64,000 nt of DNA from Sulfuritalea sp. (GCA_030247575.1 JAOTRV010000002.1:124001-188000); one strand, 5' to 3'; shown: positions 9,401 through 20,521, numbered from the stretch's first letter. Program-made: numbers and translations. The notes: generated by a model from the letters alone, not told the origin.

Positions 9401-9555
9401 GTGCGCACCACCATGACCTTGAAGGTGAAGTCCGGATCCTCGGCGCGGCCGAGCTTGAAGAAGGCCAGCGTGCCGCCCACCATCAACACGATCATGAGGT
9501 AGAGCACCATCTGCTGATGGCGCAAGGCCCATTCGGAGAGATTAAGCTGTTTCAT
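6430..9555 (-). CDS. RND efflux pump inner-membrane permease (pump B of the dual operon)
   Basis: Proton-driven multidrug exporter of the AcrB superfamily, 1041 residues, with two six-helix repeats and large periplasmic loops. TM1 is at residues 15-35 (VLYLMIVLMVGGTLAFF) and the porter domain starts with PDFTFKVMVVRT. TM4 carries GLLVDDAI with the paired Asp residues of the proton relay. It ends with FLPALYAAWF as usual. The start overlaps the upstream adaptor stop (ATGA). It is the last gene of tetR-adaptor-pump-adaptor-pump. Substrates cannot be predicted; the VDDAI signature argues against a heavy-metal pump. Confidence 0.93.
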   Translation of the reverse strand: MKQLNLSEWALRHQQMVLYLMIVLMVGGTLAFFKLGRAEDPDFTFKVMVVRTLWPGASASQVEQQLTERIEKKLAETPWVDVLRTASKPGESLTIVILKDYTPKTEVPEAWRQVRKKLDDIRHTLPAGVQGPFPNDEFGDVQIKIFALTAQEKAGYGMGDLRREADKLARELRRVGDVKKIELIGVQDEKIYIDVSPARLAAMGLVPTQVFEALQRQNAVAPAGHVETETDRVRLRVSGPFDSVESLRESTLAVGGRAFRLGDIAKVTRGLADPPQPRMRVAGRDAIGIGVVMDRGGNVIDLGDNLSQAMTRLQRDLPVGMDVHVVFDQPQIVKTSLNLFVRTLGEAMIIVLAVSFLSLGWRTGTVVALSIPLVLAITFLLMKVFGIDLQRISLGALVIALGLLVDDAIIAVEMMVVKMEQGWDRFKAATFAYTSTAFPMLTGTLITAAGFTPVGFAKSGAGEYTISIFQVVTIALLVSWIVAVVFTPWLGYKLLDPAKLRAIAEKHGGDIYDSPFYRGFRAIVVWCLRHRWLVIFATVGFFALSLVAFNKGVQKQFFPPASRPEIMIDIWLPQGASLKATEREVKRVEALLDKDDNIASWSSYIGNGAPRFFLSLDQQLFADNFGQMVIITKGLAEREIVKNRLEAAFDAADGSWSHLRLRVVRLENGPPVGYPVQFRILGEDLAALRDNAESLSTLMRAHPNLRNVNFDWNDRVKAVRVEIDQARARALGVSSQDVALTLQGWLVGATVTQFRENDQLIDVVWRAGVERAANGPEFADPRTLSRLPDLDVVSTSGRHIPLAQVARLVPVLEEGLIWRRDRMPAITVRADIAGSMQPQAASAQIDQQLGSLRAKLPPGFRIEMGGSTEESAKGENSIKAAVPLMIVGVITLLMMQLQSISRTIMVLLTAPLGLIGVTLALLVFQVPYGFVANLGVIALMGMILRNSVILVDQIEQDEQAGKSEWEAIVGSTVRRFRPIVLTAAAAVLAMIPLTRQVFWGPMAVAIMGGLIVATVLTCLFLPALYAAWFRVREPDSAATAA

Positions 9556-10592
9556 CGCGGCGCCGCCACGCGGACCTTCTCGCCGGCCGTGAGCAGGTTC
9601 ACCCCGGCGGCGACGATCTGCTCGCCGCCGGCGAGGCCGCCGGTCACCAACGCGCCCCGCTCGGTAAATTCCGCGACGCTGATCGCCTGCAAAGTCACCG
9701 TGTTGTCGGCGCCAACTTTCCATACCGCCGGCTGGCTGCCCTGCTGGAAGATCGCCGTCAGCGGCACCGTAAGTCGGGTGGCACCGGGTGCGCCGGACGG
9801 GAAGCGCACCGTCGCGCTCATGCCCAGCGGCAGCAGCGGATCGGCATCCTTGAGGCTGATGCGCGCGGCGTAGGTACGGGTCACCGGGTCGGCCACCGGC
9901 GAAATCTCGCGCAGCCGCCCCGCCAGCGGCTTGGTGGCCGGGCCCGAATCGGCCCAGAACGACACCTCGGCGGCCTGCCCGAGCTTGAAGGCGCTTACTT
10001 CACTTTCCGGCAGTGCGATGGCAACCTCGCGCTCGCCATCCGGCATCAGACGGAACACGGCTTGCCCGGCGCTCACCACCTGTCCGGGCTCGGCCAGCAC
10101 CTGACCGATTACGCCGGCACGCTCGGCAACGAGGCTGGTGTAGCTCGCCTGGTTCTTCGCCAGGGCGGCCTGGGCTTCCGCCGCCTTGAACGTGGTTTCC
10201 CTGGCGTCGAGCGCCGAGGCGCTGATGAAGTTCTTTGCCCTCAGCTCGCGGTAGCGGGCCACATCGGCCGCCGCCAGCGCCCGCTGCGCCTCGGCCTGCG
10301 CCGCCTGCAAGCCGGCGTCGGCCGGGTCGAGGCGCGCCAGCACCTGCCCGGCCTTGACGGCCATGCCGGTATCGACCTTGCGTTCGACGATCTTGCCGGC
10401 GATGCGAAAGCCCAGCGTGGTCTCGATCCGCGCGCGAACTTCGCCGCTGTAGCCGCGTGGCGCACCGTCGATCGCCGTGTCGCCAGCGCCGACTTTCATG
10501 ACGCGCACCAGCTTGGGCACGACGGGAGGCGGCGGCGGTTCGCTGCAGGCGGCCAGCACGAACGGCAGAAGAAGGAGCGGGGTGAGTTTCAT
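9552..10592 (-). CDS. RND efflux periplasmic adaptor lipoprotein (adaptor B)
   Basis: Membrane fusion protein bridging the inner-membrane pump to an outer-membrane channel, 346 residues. A lipobox LAAC near residue 16 marks it as a lipoprotein. The lipoyl/barrel half-motif GKIVERKVDTGMAVKAGQVLARLDP is followed by an alpha-hairpin rich in Ala/Glu and then by beta-barrel strands. Overlaps by ATGA at both ends couple it to both pumps. Residues 33-40 (KVGAGDTA) are encoded by a dispersed repeat copy just after the lipid-anchored linker. Confidence 0.92.
   Translation of the reverse strand: MKLTPLLLLPFVLAACSEPPPPPVVPKLVRVMKVGAGDTAIDGAPRGYSGEVRARIETTLGFRIAGKIVERKVDTGMAVKAGQVLARLDPADAGLQAAQAEAQRALAAADVARYRELRAKNFISASALDARETTFKAAEAQAALAKNQASYTSLVAERAGVIGQVLAEPGQVVSAGQAVFRLMPDGEREVAIALPESEVSAFKLGQAAEVSFWADSGPATKPLAGRLREISPVADPVTRTYAARISLKDADPLLPLGMSATVRFPSGAPGATRLTVPLTAIFQQGSQPAVWKVGADNTVTLQAISVAEFTERGALVTGGLAGGEQIVAAGVNLLTAGEKVRVAAPR
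10473..10497 (+). repeat. Dispersed short repeat, copy 3 (inside adaptor B)
   Basis: CGCCGTGTCGCC then AGCGCCGACTTTC on the plus strand, close to the copy after thiC. On the coding strand it is read as KVGAGDTA, in the flexible N-terminal linker of the lipoprotein. Confidence 0.65.
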
Positions 10593-13500
10593 GCGGAGTC
10601 TCCGGAAGGCCCGGCAAGGCGCCGGCGCAGCCATAGGGTGAAATCGTCGAGGTAGGTATAGATCACCGGCACCACGATCAGGGTCAGCAAACTGGACGTC
10701 ATGACGCCGCCGATCACGGCCTGGCCCATCGGCGCGCGCTGCTCTGCGCCGTCGCCCAGCGCCAGCGCCAGCGGGAACATGCCGAAGATCATGGCCAGGG
10801 TCGTCATCAGGATCGGCCGCAGCCGCACGCCGCCGGCCGCGATGACCGCGTCGCGCCGCGATTGCCCGGCGGCGAGGCCGTGATTGATGAAATCGACCAG
10901 CAGGATCGCGTTCTTGGTCACCAGGCCCATCAGCATGACGAAGCCGATGATGGAAAAGATGTTCAGCGTGCTGCGGCACACCACCAGTGCCAGGATCACG
11001 CCGACCAGGGACAGCGGCAGCGAGGCCATGATCGCCACGGGCTGCAGGAAGCTGCCGAACTGCGAGGCGAGGATCAGGTAGATGAAGATCACCGCGAGGC
11101 CCAGGGCGATCATGGCGAAATTGACCGATTCGATCATGTCCTTGGTGGCGCCGCCGATGCGCCAGCTGTAGCCCGGCGGCAATTCCGTCTGCTCCATCAG
11201 GCTGCGCATTTCGCGGCCGATGTCGCCGGCCGGGCGGCCGTCGTTGTTGGCCGACACCAGCACCTCGCGCGTCTGGTCCTTGCGGTTGATCTGGCTCGCG
11301 CCCAGCGCCGTGCTGACCGTGGCGACATCGGCGAGCCGGATCATGCGCGGATTGCCCTGCGCGTCGGGGCGGCCGCTGGCGATCGGCAGCGCGGCGAGGT
11401 CGGCGGCGGATTCGCGCGCGGCCGGCGGCAGCTTGACGGTGAGGTCGTAGAACTGGTCGTCCGGCCCGCGCCAGTTGCCGACCGCCTGCCCGGCCAGCAG
11501 CGGCCGCAGGGTCTGCGCCGCCTGGCCGACGCCGATGCCGAGATCGCTGGCGAGTTCGCGATTGAAGCGGATCGACAATTGCGGCCGCGCCGCCTTGGTG
11601 CTCGACTCCAGATCGACCACGCCCGGCAGGGCGCGGATCTTCGCCATCACCTGGCCGGCGATGCGGTCCAGCACGGCGCGATCGGGACCCATCAGGCTGA
11701 CCTGCAGGTTCTTGCCGGAAGACACCGCCTTGAAGGCCGCCACCTGGGTGATTTCGATGCCGGCGATGCGCGCCAGCCGGTCGCGCATGGGCTGCGTCAG
11801 CGCCTGCTGTGAAATCCTGCGTTCGCGGCGCGGCACCAGCTGGACGAACATGTTGACCGAATGCTTGCCGCGCGAAAACCCGGTGTTGATCGTGGTGTAG
11901 GTGTACTGCACTTCGGGGAATTCGTGCAGCGCCGCGTCGGCCTGCTCCGCCTTGGCCTGCGTCAGTTCGAGCGAGGAGCCGACCGGCGTGACGAACTGCA
12001 CCTGCAGTTCGTTGAGGTCCGGCTCGGGCACGAATTCCGAGCCGAGGAAGGGCAGCAGCGCCAGCGCGCCGACGAGCGACGCGACGGCGATGCCGAGCAC
12101 GCTCTTGCGGTGGTCGAGGGCCCAGGCCAGCAGCAGCTCGTAGCGTTTTTCCAGGCGCCCGGTGAACAGCGAAAACCAGTGCAGCAGGCGCCCGAGCCGG
12201 CTGCGGCTGTGATGGCCCTCGGCTTCCGGGTCGTGCCAGATGCTGGACAGCATCGGGTCGAGCGTGAAGCTGACGAACATCGAAATCAGCACGGCCGCCA
12301 CCACGGTGACGCCGAACTGGTGGAAGAAGCGGCCGATGATGCCGCCCATGAATCCCACCGGCAGGAACACGGCAACGATCGACAGCGTCGTCGCCAGCAC
12401 CGCGAGGCCGATTTCCTGCGTGCCCTCCAGCGCCGCCTGGCGCGGCGGCGTGCCCATCGCGACATGGCGCACGATGTTCTCGCGCACCACGATGGCGTCG
12501 TCGATCAGCAGGCCGACCGAAATCGACAGCGCCATCAGCGTCAGCACGTTGATGCTGAAGCCGAAGGCGTAGATGAACAGGAACGCGCCGATCAGCGAGA
12601 TCGGCAGCGTGAGCCCCGTGATCACGGTGCTGCGCCACGAGGCTAGGAAGAAAAACACGATCAGGATGGTCAGCCCCGCGCCCTCGACCAGCGTGATGCG
12701 CACGTCCTTCACCGAGTTGCGAATGGCGAGCGACGCGTCGCGCACGATTTCGAGCTGGACCCCGGGCGGCAGTTCCTTGGCCAGGGTCGCCACCATCTCG
12801 CGCACGCCGTCGGCCACGGCAATCGTGTTGGCGCCTTGCGACTTGACGATGTCGACCGAGAGGCCGCGCTTGCCGTTGATCAGCGCGACGCTCTCCTCGT
12901 CGGCCTGCGCATCGGCCACGTCGGCGACGTCGCCCAGGGTCACCGGCTTGCCGCCGCGGCGGGCGACGATCAGGCGGCGGAAGTCTTCGGTCGTCGCGGC
13001 GCGGCCGAGAATCTGCACCACCTGCTCGCGGCCGCCGCCGGTGACGCTGCCGACCGGCACTTCCTGGTTTTCGCTGCGCAGCGCAGCCAGCACCTGGTCG
13101 GCGCCGACCTGCCGCGCCTCCATGTCGGCCGGCCGCAGCAGGACGCGCATCTCGCGCTTGACGCCGCCGACCACCGTAGCCTGGCCGACGCCGCGCACGT
13201 TCTCCAGACGTTTCTTTATGCGCTGGTCGGCCAGCGTGGTGAGCTCGCGCAGCGCCGTGCCCGTGCCGACGACGGCGACGGAGAGGATCGGCTGGTCATC
13301 CGGGTTGTAGCGGGTGACCCGGGGCTCCTTGATCTCGTCGCGAAAGCTGGGCCGCAGCGCGGCGATCTTCTCGCGCACGTCCTGCGCGGCGAGCTTCGGA
13401 TCGGTGGAGAGATTGAATTCGACGATCACCAGCGACTGGCTCTCGTAGGAGCGCGACGAGAGCTGGTTGATGCCGCTGATGGTGTTGACCACTTCCTCGA

Positions 13501-13699
13501 TCGGGCGCGTCACCTCTTCCTCGACGGCCTCCGGCGCCGCGCCGGGATAGTCGGTCTGGATCACGATCACCGGAAAGGCCACGTCGGGGAACTGCTCTAC
13601 GGGCAAGCGCTGGGCGGAGAACAGGCCGAGCACCAGCAGCGCCGCCATCATCATGGTGGCGAACACCGGATTGTTGATGCTGACGCGGGTGAACCACAT
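10589..13699 (-). CDS. RND efflux pump inner-membrane permease (pump A of the dual operon)
   Basis: AcrB-superfamily proton antiporter of 1036 residues. The N-terminus [25 protein letters not shown] matches MdtB/MdtC and HAE1 pumps in its early residues. [25 protein letters not shown] begins the porter domain and [13 protein letters not shown] in TM4 holds the Asp pair. The last helix ends [15 protein letters not shown]. It starts 15 bases after adaptor A and its stop overlaps the start of adaptor B (ATGA). Two different pumps in one operon might form a heteromer, as MdtB and MdtC do, or act separately; each having its own adaptor favours separate function. Confidence 0.93.
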   Translation of the reverse strand: MWFTRVSINNPVFATMMMAALLVLGLFSAQRLPVEQFPDVAFPVIVIQTDYPGAAPEAVEEEVTRPIEEVVNTISGINQLSSRSYESQSLVIVEFNLSTDPKLAAQDVREKIAALRPSFRDEIKEPRVTRYNPDDQPILSVAVVGTGTALRELTTLADQRIKKRLENVRGVGQATVVGGVKREMRVLLRPADMEARQVGADQVLAALRSENQEVPVGSVTGGGREQVVQILGRAATTEDFRRLIVARRGGKPVTLGDVADVADAQADEESVALINGKRGLSVDIVKSQGANTIAVADGVREMVATLAKELPPGVQLEIVRDASLAIRNSVKDVRITLVEGAGLTILIVFFFLASWRSTVITGLTLPISLIGAFLFIYAFGFSINVLTLMALSISVGLLIDDAIVVRENIVRHVAMGTPPRQAALEGTQEIGLAVLATTLSIVAVFLPVGFMGGIIGRFFHQFGVTVVAAVLISMFVSFTLDPMLSSIWHDPEAEGHHSRSRLGRLLHWFSLFTGRLEKRYELLLAWALDHRKSVLGIAVASLVGALALLPFLGSEFVPEPDLNELQVQFVTPVGSSLELTQAKAEQADAALHEFPEVQYTYTTINTGFSRGKHSVNMFVQLVPRRERRISQQALTQPMRDRLARIAGIEITQVAAFKAVSSGKNLQVSLMGPDRAVLDRIAGQVMAKIRALPGVVDLESSTKAARPQLSIRFNRELASDLGIGVGQAAQTLRPLLAGQAVGNWRGPDDQFYDLTVKLPPAARESAADLAALPIASGRPDAQGNPRMIRLADVATVSTALGASQINRKDQTREVLVSANNDGRPAGDIGREMRSLMEQTELPPGYSWRIGGATKDMIESVNFAMIALGLAVIFIYLILASQFGSFLQPVAIMASLPLSLVGVILALVVCRSTLNIFSIIGFVMLMGLVTKNAILLVDFINHGLAAGQSRRDAVIAAGGVRLRPILMTTLAMIFGMFPLALALGDGAEQRAPMGQAVIGGVMTSSLLTLIVVPVIYTYLDDFTLWLRRRLAGPSGDSA

Positions 13700-13714
13700 G
13701 AATCGGGGTCCGGA

Positions 13715-14854
13715 TCAGCGAGTAGACGCTGGCGAGACGGCGACCGGCGCCGCAGGTTGCGGCGTGGAAGGTGGCGGCGTGGCGGGCTTCACCCTGGCCG
13801 CACTGTTGTCCTTGAGCGGACCGAGGTTGTGGCGCACCACGCGCTCGCCGGCGGCGAGGCCTGCCGTAACCGCCACCCAGCCCGCCTGGGCGATCGCCGT
13901 CTTGACCTGACGGCGCTGCAGCTTGTCGCCGGCCAGCACGTACAGCACCTGGGCCCCGCCTTCCTCGCGCAGCGCGCTGGCCGGCACGGCCACGTGCTCC
14001 TGCGCGGCGCCGGCCGTGACATGGCCCTGGGCGAACAGGCCGCCGCGCAGCCGTCCTTCGCGATTGTCGATCAGCGCATACAGCTCGATCGAGCGCGTGC
14101 CCGGTGCGGCCGCCGGATTGATGCGTTCGATGCGGCCGGCGATGCGCAGGTCGCCGAGGCCTTCGACCGCAATCGCAATTTCCGCGCCGGGAGCGAGGCG
14201 CGCCGCGTCCCCCGCCGCAACGCTGGCGGCGAGTTCGAGGCGCGTGATGTCGGCAACGGTCACGATGCGGCCATCGACCGGCACGCGCTCTCCGGCCTGG
14301 ACGATGCGCGCCGACACGATGCCGTCGATCGGCGCCGCCAGCGTGGTGTCGGCCAGCGCCTTGCGCGCGACCTCGGCCGCGGCGCGCGCCGCGTCGAAGC
14401 GCGCCTTCGCGGCGTCGCGATTGCCGGACGTGGTGTCGTAGGCGTTGCGCGAAATGAAGTTCTTCGCCAGCAGCGATTCCTGCGTGGTCTGGTTTTTTTC
14501 GGCCACGATCAGCGCGGCCTGCGCGGCGGCGACGTCGGCCTCGCTGCCGGCCAGCCGGGCGCGGTAATCGGCGGCATCGATGCGGCCGATGACTTGGCCC
14601 TGCTTCACGGCGTCGCCTTCGCGTACGCCGAGCGCCTGCAGCTCGCCGGCGACCTTGGCCTTCACTGTCGCTTCGCGCCATGGCCGCAGCGTGCCGGAGA
14701 GCTGCACGGTCGGCGCCATCGGCCGCAATTCCGCATTGACCAGATCCGCAGCGGAAAACTCCAGCGCCGCGGTGGCGGCAGGCGGTGGCGGCGCACGGTT
14801 GCAGGCGGCCAGCGACAGGATGGCGAGGGTCGCGACTATCGGCAGCAGTTTCAT
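13715..14854 (-). CDS. RND efflux periplasmic adaptor lipoprotein (adaptor A)
   Basis: Membrane fusion protein of 379 residues. The lipobox LSLAAC sits near residue 20. The first lipoyl half has KVAGELQALGVREGDAVKQGQ, the alpha-hairpin follows, and the second lipoyl half is DTTLAAPIDGIVSARIVQAGE. The C-terminal tail after KDNSAARVK is Pro/Ala-rich, and its final eight residues (AVSPASTR) are encoded by a dispersed repeat copy; the stop comes immediately after. That tail is unlikely to be ancestral. The start overlaps the tetR stop by ATGA. Confidence 0.92.
   Translation of the reverse strand: MKLLPIVATLAILSLAACNRAPPPPAATAALEFSAADLVNAELRPMAPTVQLSGTLRPWREATVKAKVAGELQALGVREGDAVKQGQVIGRIDAADYRARLAGSEADVAAAQAALIVAEKNQTTQESLLAKNFISRNAYDTTSGNRDAAKARFDAARAAAEVARKALADTTLAAPIDGIVSARIVQAGERVPVDGRIVTVADITRLELAASVAAGDAARLAPGAEIAIAVEGLGDLRIAGRIERINPAAAPGTRSIELYALIDNREGRLRGGLFAQGHVTAGAAQEHVAVPASALREEGGAQVLYVLAGDKLQRRQVKTAIAQAGWVAVTAGLAAGERVVRHNLGPLKDNSAARVKPATPPPSTPQPAAPVAVSPASTR
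13718..13742 (-). repeat. Dispersed short repeat, copy 4 (C-terminus of adaptor A)
   Basis: Minus strand reads CGCCGTCTCGCC then AGCGTCTACTCGC. It forms the last codons of adaptor A, directly before the TGA at 13715-13717. Confidence 0.8.
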
Positions 14855-15513
14855 CGGGCGGTCCGGGTTCGGGTCACGGGAGCGACGAGTCCGCCCAGCA
14901 TCATGTCGAGCTGGGTGTTCAGGTAGGCCTGTGGATCGTGCGCGATGCCGCAGCAAGCCCCCAGCGAGTAGCGCCAGATCAGCATCATCAGCACCGGGGC
15001 GAAAATCACGTCGATCGCGGTCTCGACGTCGACGGCGCGGAACTCGCCGGAGGCGATGCCCCGCTGCAGGGTGCGCCGCATCAGGTCGCGGCCGCGCACG
15101 ATCACCACTTCGTTGTAGTAGGTCGCCAGCTCGGGGAAGTTGCCGGCCTCGCTGATCATCAGCTTGGGCACGCCGGCCAGAGGCGAGCTGCCCATGCGCT
15201 GCCACCATTCGCCGATCAGCGTCCGCAGCAGATCGGCGCTGCCGCCCTGAAAACTGTCGACCAGGCCGGCGCCCTCTTCGAGCAGCGGCACGATGCCTTC
15301 CTGGATCACGGCCTTGAACAGCGCCTCCTTGTTGTCGAAGTAGAGATACAAGGTCCCTTTCGACACGCCGGCGCGCGCCGCCACGTCCTCCAGGCGGGTG
15401 CCGGCGAATCCCTTTTCGACGAATAGCTCCAGCGCAGCCGCCATGAGTTCGGCGGGACGCGCTTCCTTGCGACGCTGACGGGGCTGGGCAACTGCTTCCA
15501 AAGTCGGGACCAT
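14851..15513 (-). CDS. TetR family repressor of the dual RND operon
   Basis: DNA-binding one-component repressor of 220 residues. The TetR helix-turn-helix is at residues 20-65: ALELFVEKGFAGTRLEDVAA, then RAGVSKGTLYLYFDNKEALF. The C-terminal ligand domain is divergent, as expected, and carries an AcrR-like helical pattern. It is the first gene of the operon and overlaps adaptor A by ATGA, so it most likely represses its own transcription and that of both pumps. A 14-base palindrome covers the predicted transcription start just before its ATG. The inducer is unknown. Confidence 0.93.
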   Translation of the reverse strand: MVPTLEAVAQPRQRRKEARPAELMAAALELFVEKGFAGTRLEDVAARAGVSKGTLYLYFDNKEALFKAVIQEGIVPLLEEGAGLVDSFQGGSADLLRTLIGEWWQRMGSSPLAGVPKLMISEAGNFPELATYYNEVVIVRGRDLMRRTLQRGIASGEFRAVDVETAIDVIFAPVLMMLIWRYSLGACCGIAHDPQAYLNTQLDMMLGGLVAPVTRTRTAR

Positions 15514-15518
15514 TAGTT

Positions 15519-15561
15519 ACTGACCGGTCAGTCAGTATACCCAAGGAATATCCAGCGTCAA
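15519..15561 (-). promoter_or_regulatory. Promoter and TetR operator of the RND operon
   Basis: On the minus strand, TTGACG at 15556-15561 and TATACT at 15534-15539 are 16 bases apart, a good sigma-70 promoter. The perfect palindrome ACTGACCGGTCAGT at 15519-15532 lies between the -10 box and the tetR ATG, where a repressor would block initiation. The leader is then only about 14 bases and has no Shine-Dalgarno sequence. Confidence 0.75.
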
Positions 15562-15737
15562 GTACGGCATCTGGTTACCTGTGCAGCGCAAGCAATCGCG
15601 GCGCCATGAAGCCGGGTAGCAGGATTCCGCGGTAAGCTCGCTCTAACGGCCGCGCGCAGAGCGCCGCAATTCATTCCGGAAGCGGCTGCGCCGCCGCATC
15701 CGTACCGCTCACCCGGCATTCCGGGAAGGAAGCTGCC

Positions 15738-16778
15738 ATGCGAATCGAAGAAGAGCTGAAGCTCGATTTCCAGGACGTACTCATACGGCCCAAGCGCTCG
15801 ACGCTGACTTCGCGCTCGGAAGTCGACATTTCCCGCGAATTCGCCTTCCGCCATTCCGGGCGCAGCTATCGCGGCGTGCCGATCATCGCCGCCAACATGG
15901 ATACCGTCGGCACCTTCGAGATGGCCCGGGCGCTGGGACAATTCCAGATGGCGACGGCGCTGCACAAGCACTATGGCGAGGCCGAGCTGGTCGATTTCTT
16001 CCGCGCGCTGCCGCCGGCGGCGACGGTGTTCTACTCCATGGGCATCACGCGCGAGGACTACGAAAAATTCTGCCGCGTCAAGCAGCTGGCCGGCGATGCC
16101 GTCGCCCATGTCTGCGTCGATGTCGCCAACGGCTATACCAAGTCCTTCATCGACTTTCTCCAGCGCCTGCGCGAAAAGCACCCGCAGATCACCCTCATGG
16201 CCGGCAACGTCGTCACCGGCGAAATGGCGGAGGAACTGATCCTCGACGGCGCCGACATCGTCAAGGTCGGCATCGGGCCCGGCTCGGTGTGCACCACGCG
16301 CAAGATGACCGGCATCGGCTATCCGCAGCTCTCGGCCATCATCGAATGCGCCGACGCCGCCCACGGCCTGGGCGGCCTGATCTGCGCCGACGGCGGCTGC
16401 ACCTCGCCGGGCGATCTGGCCAAGGCTTTCGGCGGCGGCGCCGACTTCGTCATGCTCGGCGGCATGCTCGCCGGCCACGACGAATGCATGGGTGAGGTCG
16501 CCGAACAGGACGGCGGGCGCAAGGTGCGCTTCTATGGCATGAGTTCGCGCGCGGCGATGGACAAGCATGCGGGCGGCGTCGCCAACTACCGCGCCTCGGA
16601 GGGCAAGGAAGTGCTGCTCGACTACCGCGGCCCGGTCGAGGCGACGGTGCAGGAGATTCTCGGCGGCGTGCGCTCGGCCTGCACTTATGTCGGCGCCCAC
16701 AAGCTGCGCGAACTCTCCAAGCGGACGACCTTCATCCGCGTCGCCCGGCAACTCAACGAAGTCTTCGGCCAGTCGTGA
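15738..16778 (+). CDS. guaC: GMP reductase
   Basis: NADPH-dependent conversion of GMP to IMP with ammonia release, linking guanine and adenine nucleotide pools. The 346 residues match GuaC length. [16 protein letters not shown] is the conserved N-terminal flap and [13 protein letters not shown] the first barrel strand. The active-site loop [15 protein letters not shown] carries the catalytic Cys near residue 186, and there are no CBS domains, which separates it from IMP dehydrogenase. A GGAAGG ribosome site precedes the ATG. The stop overlaps the start of the esterase gene. Confidence 0.95.
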   Translation: MRIEEELKLDFQDVLIRPKRSTLTSRSEVDISREFAFRHSGRSYRGVPIIAANMDTVGTFEMARALGQFQMATALHKHYGEAELVDFFRALPPAATVFYSMGITREDYEKFCRVKQLAGDAVAHVCVDVANGYTKSFIDFLQRLREKHPQITLMAGNVVTGEMAEELILDGADIVKVGIGPGSVCTTRKMTGIGYPQLSAIIECADAAHGLGGLICADGGCTSPGDLAKAFGGGADFVMLGGMLAGHDECMGEVAEQDGGRKVRFYGMSSRAAMDKHAGGVANYRASEGKEVLLDYRGPVEATVQEILGGVRSACTYVGAHKLRELSKRTTFIRVARQLNEVFGQS

Positions 16779-17422
16779 TGTTCATGAACCTGCCGGCCCG
16801 GATCGCCCGCGGCTTCCTGTTCCTGCTGGTCCTGCTGCTGGCCGCCTGCGGCGGCGGCAAGAAGGAAGACGTCCTGCCGACGGGAAGCAAGGTGCTGGCA
16901 TTGGGCGACAGCCTGACCGCGCCGCACGGGGTCAAGCCCGGCGAAGACTGGCCCACCCTGCTGGGACAGAAGACCGGCTGGGTCGTCATCAATGCCGGTA
17001 TCAGCGGCGACACCAGCGCCGGGGCGCTGGGGCGCCTGCCGGCCCTGCTCGACGAACATCAGCCGCAACTGGTGCTGGTGACCCTGGGCGGCAACGACAT
17101 GCTGCGCAAGATGTCGCAGGCGCAGACCGTCGCCAACCTGGGCCGCATGCTGGACCTGGCCAGAGGCAGCGGTGCCCGGGCGGTGCTGCTGGCGACCCCG
17201 AAACCCAGCATCGCCGGCGCCGTGCTCAACAATCTGTCGGCCGCCGATTTCTACGCCGAGGTGGCCAAGGACAGGAAGGTGCCGCTGATCGAGGATGCGA
17301 TCGCCGACGTTCTCTCCGATACCAACCTAAAGGGCGACCAGTTGCACCCGAATGCCGCCGGCCACGCCCTGCTCGCCGACAAAATCCACGCCGCCCTGAA
17401 GAAGATCGGCTTCGCCGGATAA
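16778..17422 (+). CDS. SGNH/GDSL arylesterase lipoprotein, TesA-like
   Basis: Probable periplasmic lysophospholipase, thioesterase or arylesterase. The lipobox LLAAC near residue 24 predicts an N-terminal lipid anchor, unlike soluble E. coli TesA. Block I is LALGDSLT with the nucleophilic Ser, block III is LGGND, and block V is DQLHPN with the catalytic Asp and His. The ATG at 16778 (TGATG-type overlap with guaC) is preferred over the GTG three bases earlier; an ATG at 16784 is also possible. The product has 214 residues. Natural substrate unknown. Confidence 0.85.
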   Translation: MFMNLPARIARGFLFLLVLLLAACGGGKKEDVLPTGSKVLALGDSLTAPHGVKPGEDWPTLLGQKTGWVVINAGISGDTSAGALGRLPALLDEHQPQLVLVTLGGNDMLRKMSQAQTVANLGRMLDLARGSGARAVLLATPKPSIAGAVLNNLSAADFYAEVAKDRKVPLIEDAIADVLSDTNLKGDQLHPNAAGHALLADKIHAALKKIGFAG

Positions 17423-17476
17423 GACCGGCTTGTCCTTGCTGCGCGACGGGTTGCATTCGACGCGCCTTTCCAGTAG

Positions 17477-19377
<1,901 letters not shown>

Positions 19378-19378
<1 letters not shown>

Positions 19379-19402
19379 AAGTCGGCGCTGGCGATACGGC
19401 AA
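19378..19402 (-). repeat. Dispersed short repeat, copy 5 (after thiC)
   Basis: Minus strand reads TGCCGTATCGCC then AGCGCCGACTTC, a variant of the consensus nearly identical to copy 3. It starts on the last base of the thiC stop and ends 16 bases before the ykgJ-like gene. Confidence 0.65.
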
Positions 19403-19417
19403 ATGCGCGGCTAAACA

Positions 19418-19657
19418 ATGGACTGCCGAGCCGGCTGCGGCGCCTGCTGCATCGCGCCTTCGATCAGCACGCTGGACAAGCCCGCCGGCGAGCCCTGCGT
19501 GCACCTGACGCCCGACTATCGCTGCACGCTGTTCGGCAGCGACCGGCGGCCATCCTGCTGCTCCGGCCTGCAGCCTTCGGCCGAGATGTGCGGCAGCGAC
19601 CGCGAGGCGGCGCTGGCCTGGCTGGCGCAACTGGAGACAGACACCGCCGCATGCTAG
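19418..19657 (+). CDS. YkgJ family cysteine-cluster protein
   Basis: Small 79-residue protein with the zinc or iron-sulfur cysteine cluster of the YkgJ family. MDCRAGCGACC at the N-terminus and PCVHLTPDYRCTLFG, then PSCCSGLQP, give the usual spaced Cys set. The function of the family is not established. It sits between thiC and uppP, and a GC hairpin with a T run follows its stop. Confidence 0.8.
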   Translation: MDCRAGCGACCIAPSISTLDKPAGEPCVHLTPDYRCTLFGSDRRPSCCSGLQPSAEMCGSDREAALAWLAQLETDTAAC

Positions 19658-19661
19658 ACTC

Positions 19662-19685
19662 GGCGCCCTTCCCTGGCGCCTTTTT
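19662..19685 (+). terminator. Possible terminator between ykgJ-like gene and uppP
   Basis: GGCGCC, seven bases, GGCGCC, then TTTTT. The stem is short (6 pairs) but is followed at once by a T tract. It is only 11 bases before the uppP start, so attenuation is also possible. A TAGACT at 19655-19660 could be a -10 box for uppP. Confidence 0.45.
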
Positions 19686-19696
19686 ATTCTCCTGAC

Positions 19697-20521
19697 ATGG
19701 ATTTCCACCCGCTGCTGCAGGCGCTGATCCTCGGCCTGGTCGAAGGCTTCACCGAATTCCTGCCGGTCTCCTCGACCGGCCACCTGATCCTCGCCGGCGA
19801 CCTGCTCAAGTTCAACGACGAGCGAGGCAAGCTGTTCCTGATCGTGATCCAGGCGGCGGCGATGCTGGCGATCTGCTGGGAATACCGCGCACGCTTCGGC
19901 CGCGTGCTGGCCGGGCTCGGCAGCGACCCCGTGGCGCAGCGCTTCGCGCTCAACATCGCGGTCGCCTTCATGCCGCTGGCGGTGCTCGGTCTGGCCTTCG
20001 GCAAGGCGATCAAGGTCACGCTGTTCAATCCGGTGGCGGTGGCGACGGCCTTCATCGTCGGCGCCTTCATCATCCTCTGGGCCGAAAAGCGCCGGCACAC
20101 GGTGCGCATCGAGAGCGTCGATGAACTGACGCCGGCGGACGCCTTCAAGCTCGGCCTGGCCCAGGCGTGCGCGCTGATCCCCGGCACCTCGCGTTCCGGC
20201 GCGACGATCATCGGCGGCATGCTGTTCGGCCTTTCGCGCAAGGCGGCGACCGAGTTTTCCTTCTTCCTTGCCGTGCCGACGCTGATGGCCGCCAGCGCCT
20301 ACCAGCTCTACAAGGAACGCCACCTGCTGGCCATGGACGACCTCGGCCTATGGACCGTCGGCTTCGTCGCCTCCTTCGTTTCGGCCTTTCTCTGCGTGCG
20401 CTGGCTGCTGCGCTTCATCTCGACTCATGACTTCACGATCTTCGCCTGGTATCGCATCGCCTTCGGCATCGTGGTGCTCGCCACCTGGCAGATGGGCATC
20501 GTCGATTGGAGCGCGGCGTGA
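19697..20521 (+). CDS. uppP: Undecaprenyl-diphosphatase
   Basis: Integral membrane phosphatase that recycles undecaprenyl pyrophosphate for peptidoglycan and LPS; also known as BacA, giving bacitracin tolerance. The 274 residues have the family's two signature blocks: [21 protein letters not shown] at residues 13-33 (written here only as a landmark) and [11 protein letters not shown] near residue 168, both at the active site. Several hydrophobic helices follow. The stop overlaps the GTG start of the next gene (GTGA). Confidence 0.95.
   Translation: MDFHPLLQALILGLVEGFTEFLPVSSTGHLILAGDLLKFNDERGKLFLIVIQAAAMLAICWEYRARFGRVLAGLGSDPVAQRFALNIAVAFMPLAVLGLAFGKAIKVTLFNPVAVATAFIVGAFIILWAEKRRHTVRIESVDELTPADAFKLGLAQACALIPGTSRSGATIIGGMLFGLSRKAATEFSFFLAVPTLMAASAYQLYKERHLLAMDDLGLWTVGFVASFVSAFLCVRWLLRFISTHDFTIFAWYRIAFGIVVLATWQMGIVDWSAA

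Noticed and set aside
6679-9873. Very long open frame on the plus strand opposite the RND pump (over 1000 codons)
   Set aside because: It is a mirror of the RND codon pattern in GC-rich DNA. The product is rich in His, Gln, Asp and Arg with no membrane or domain pattern, while the minus strand encodes a complete RND pump.
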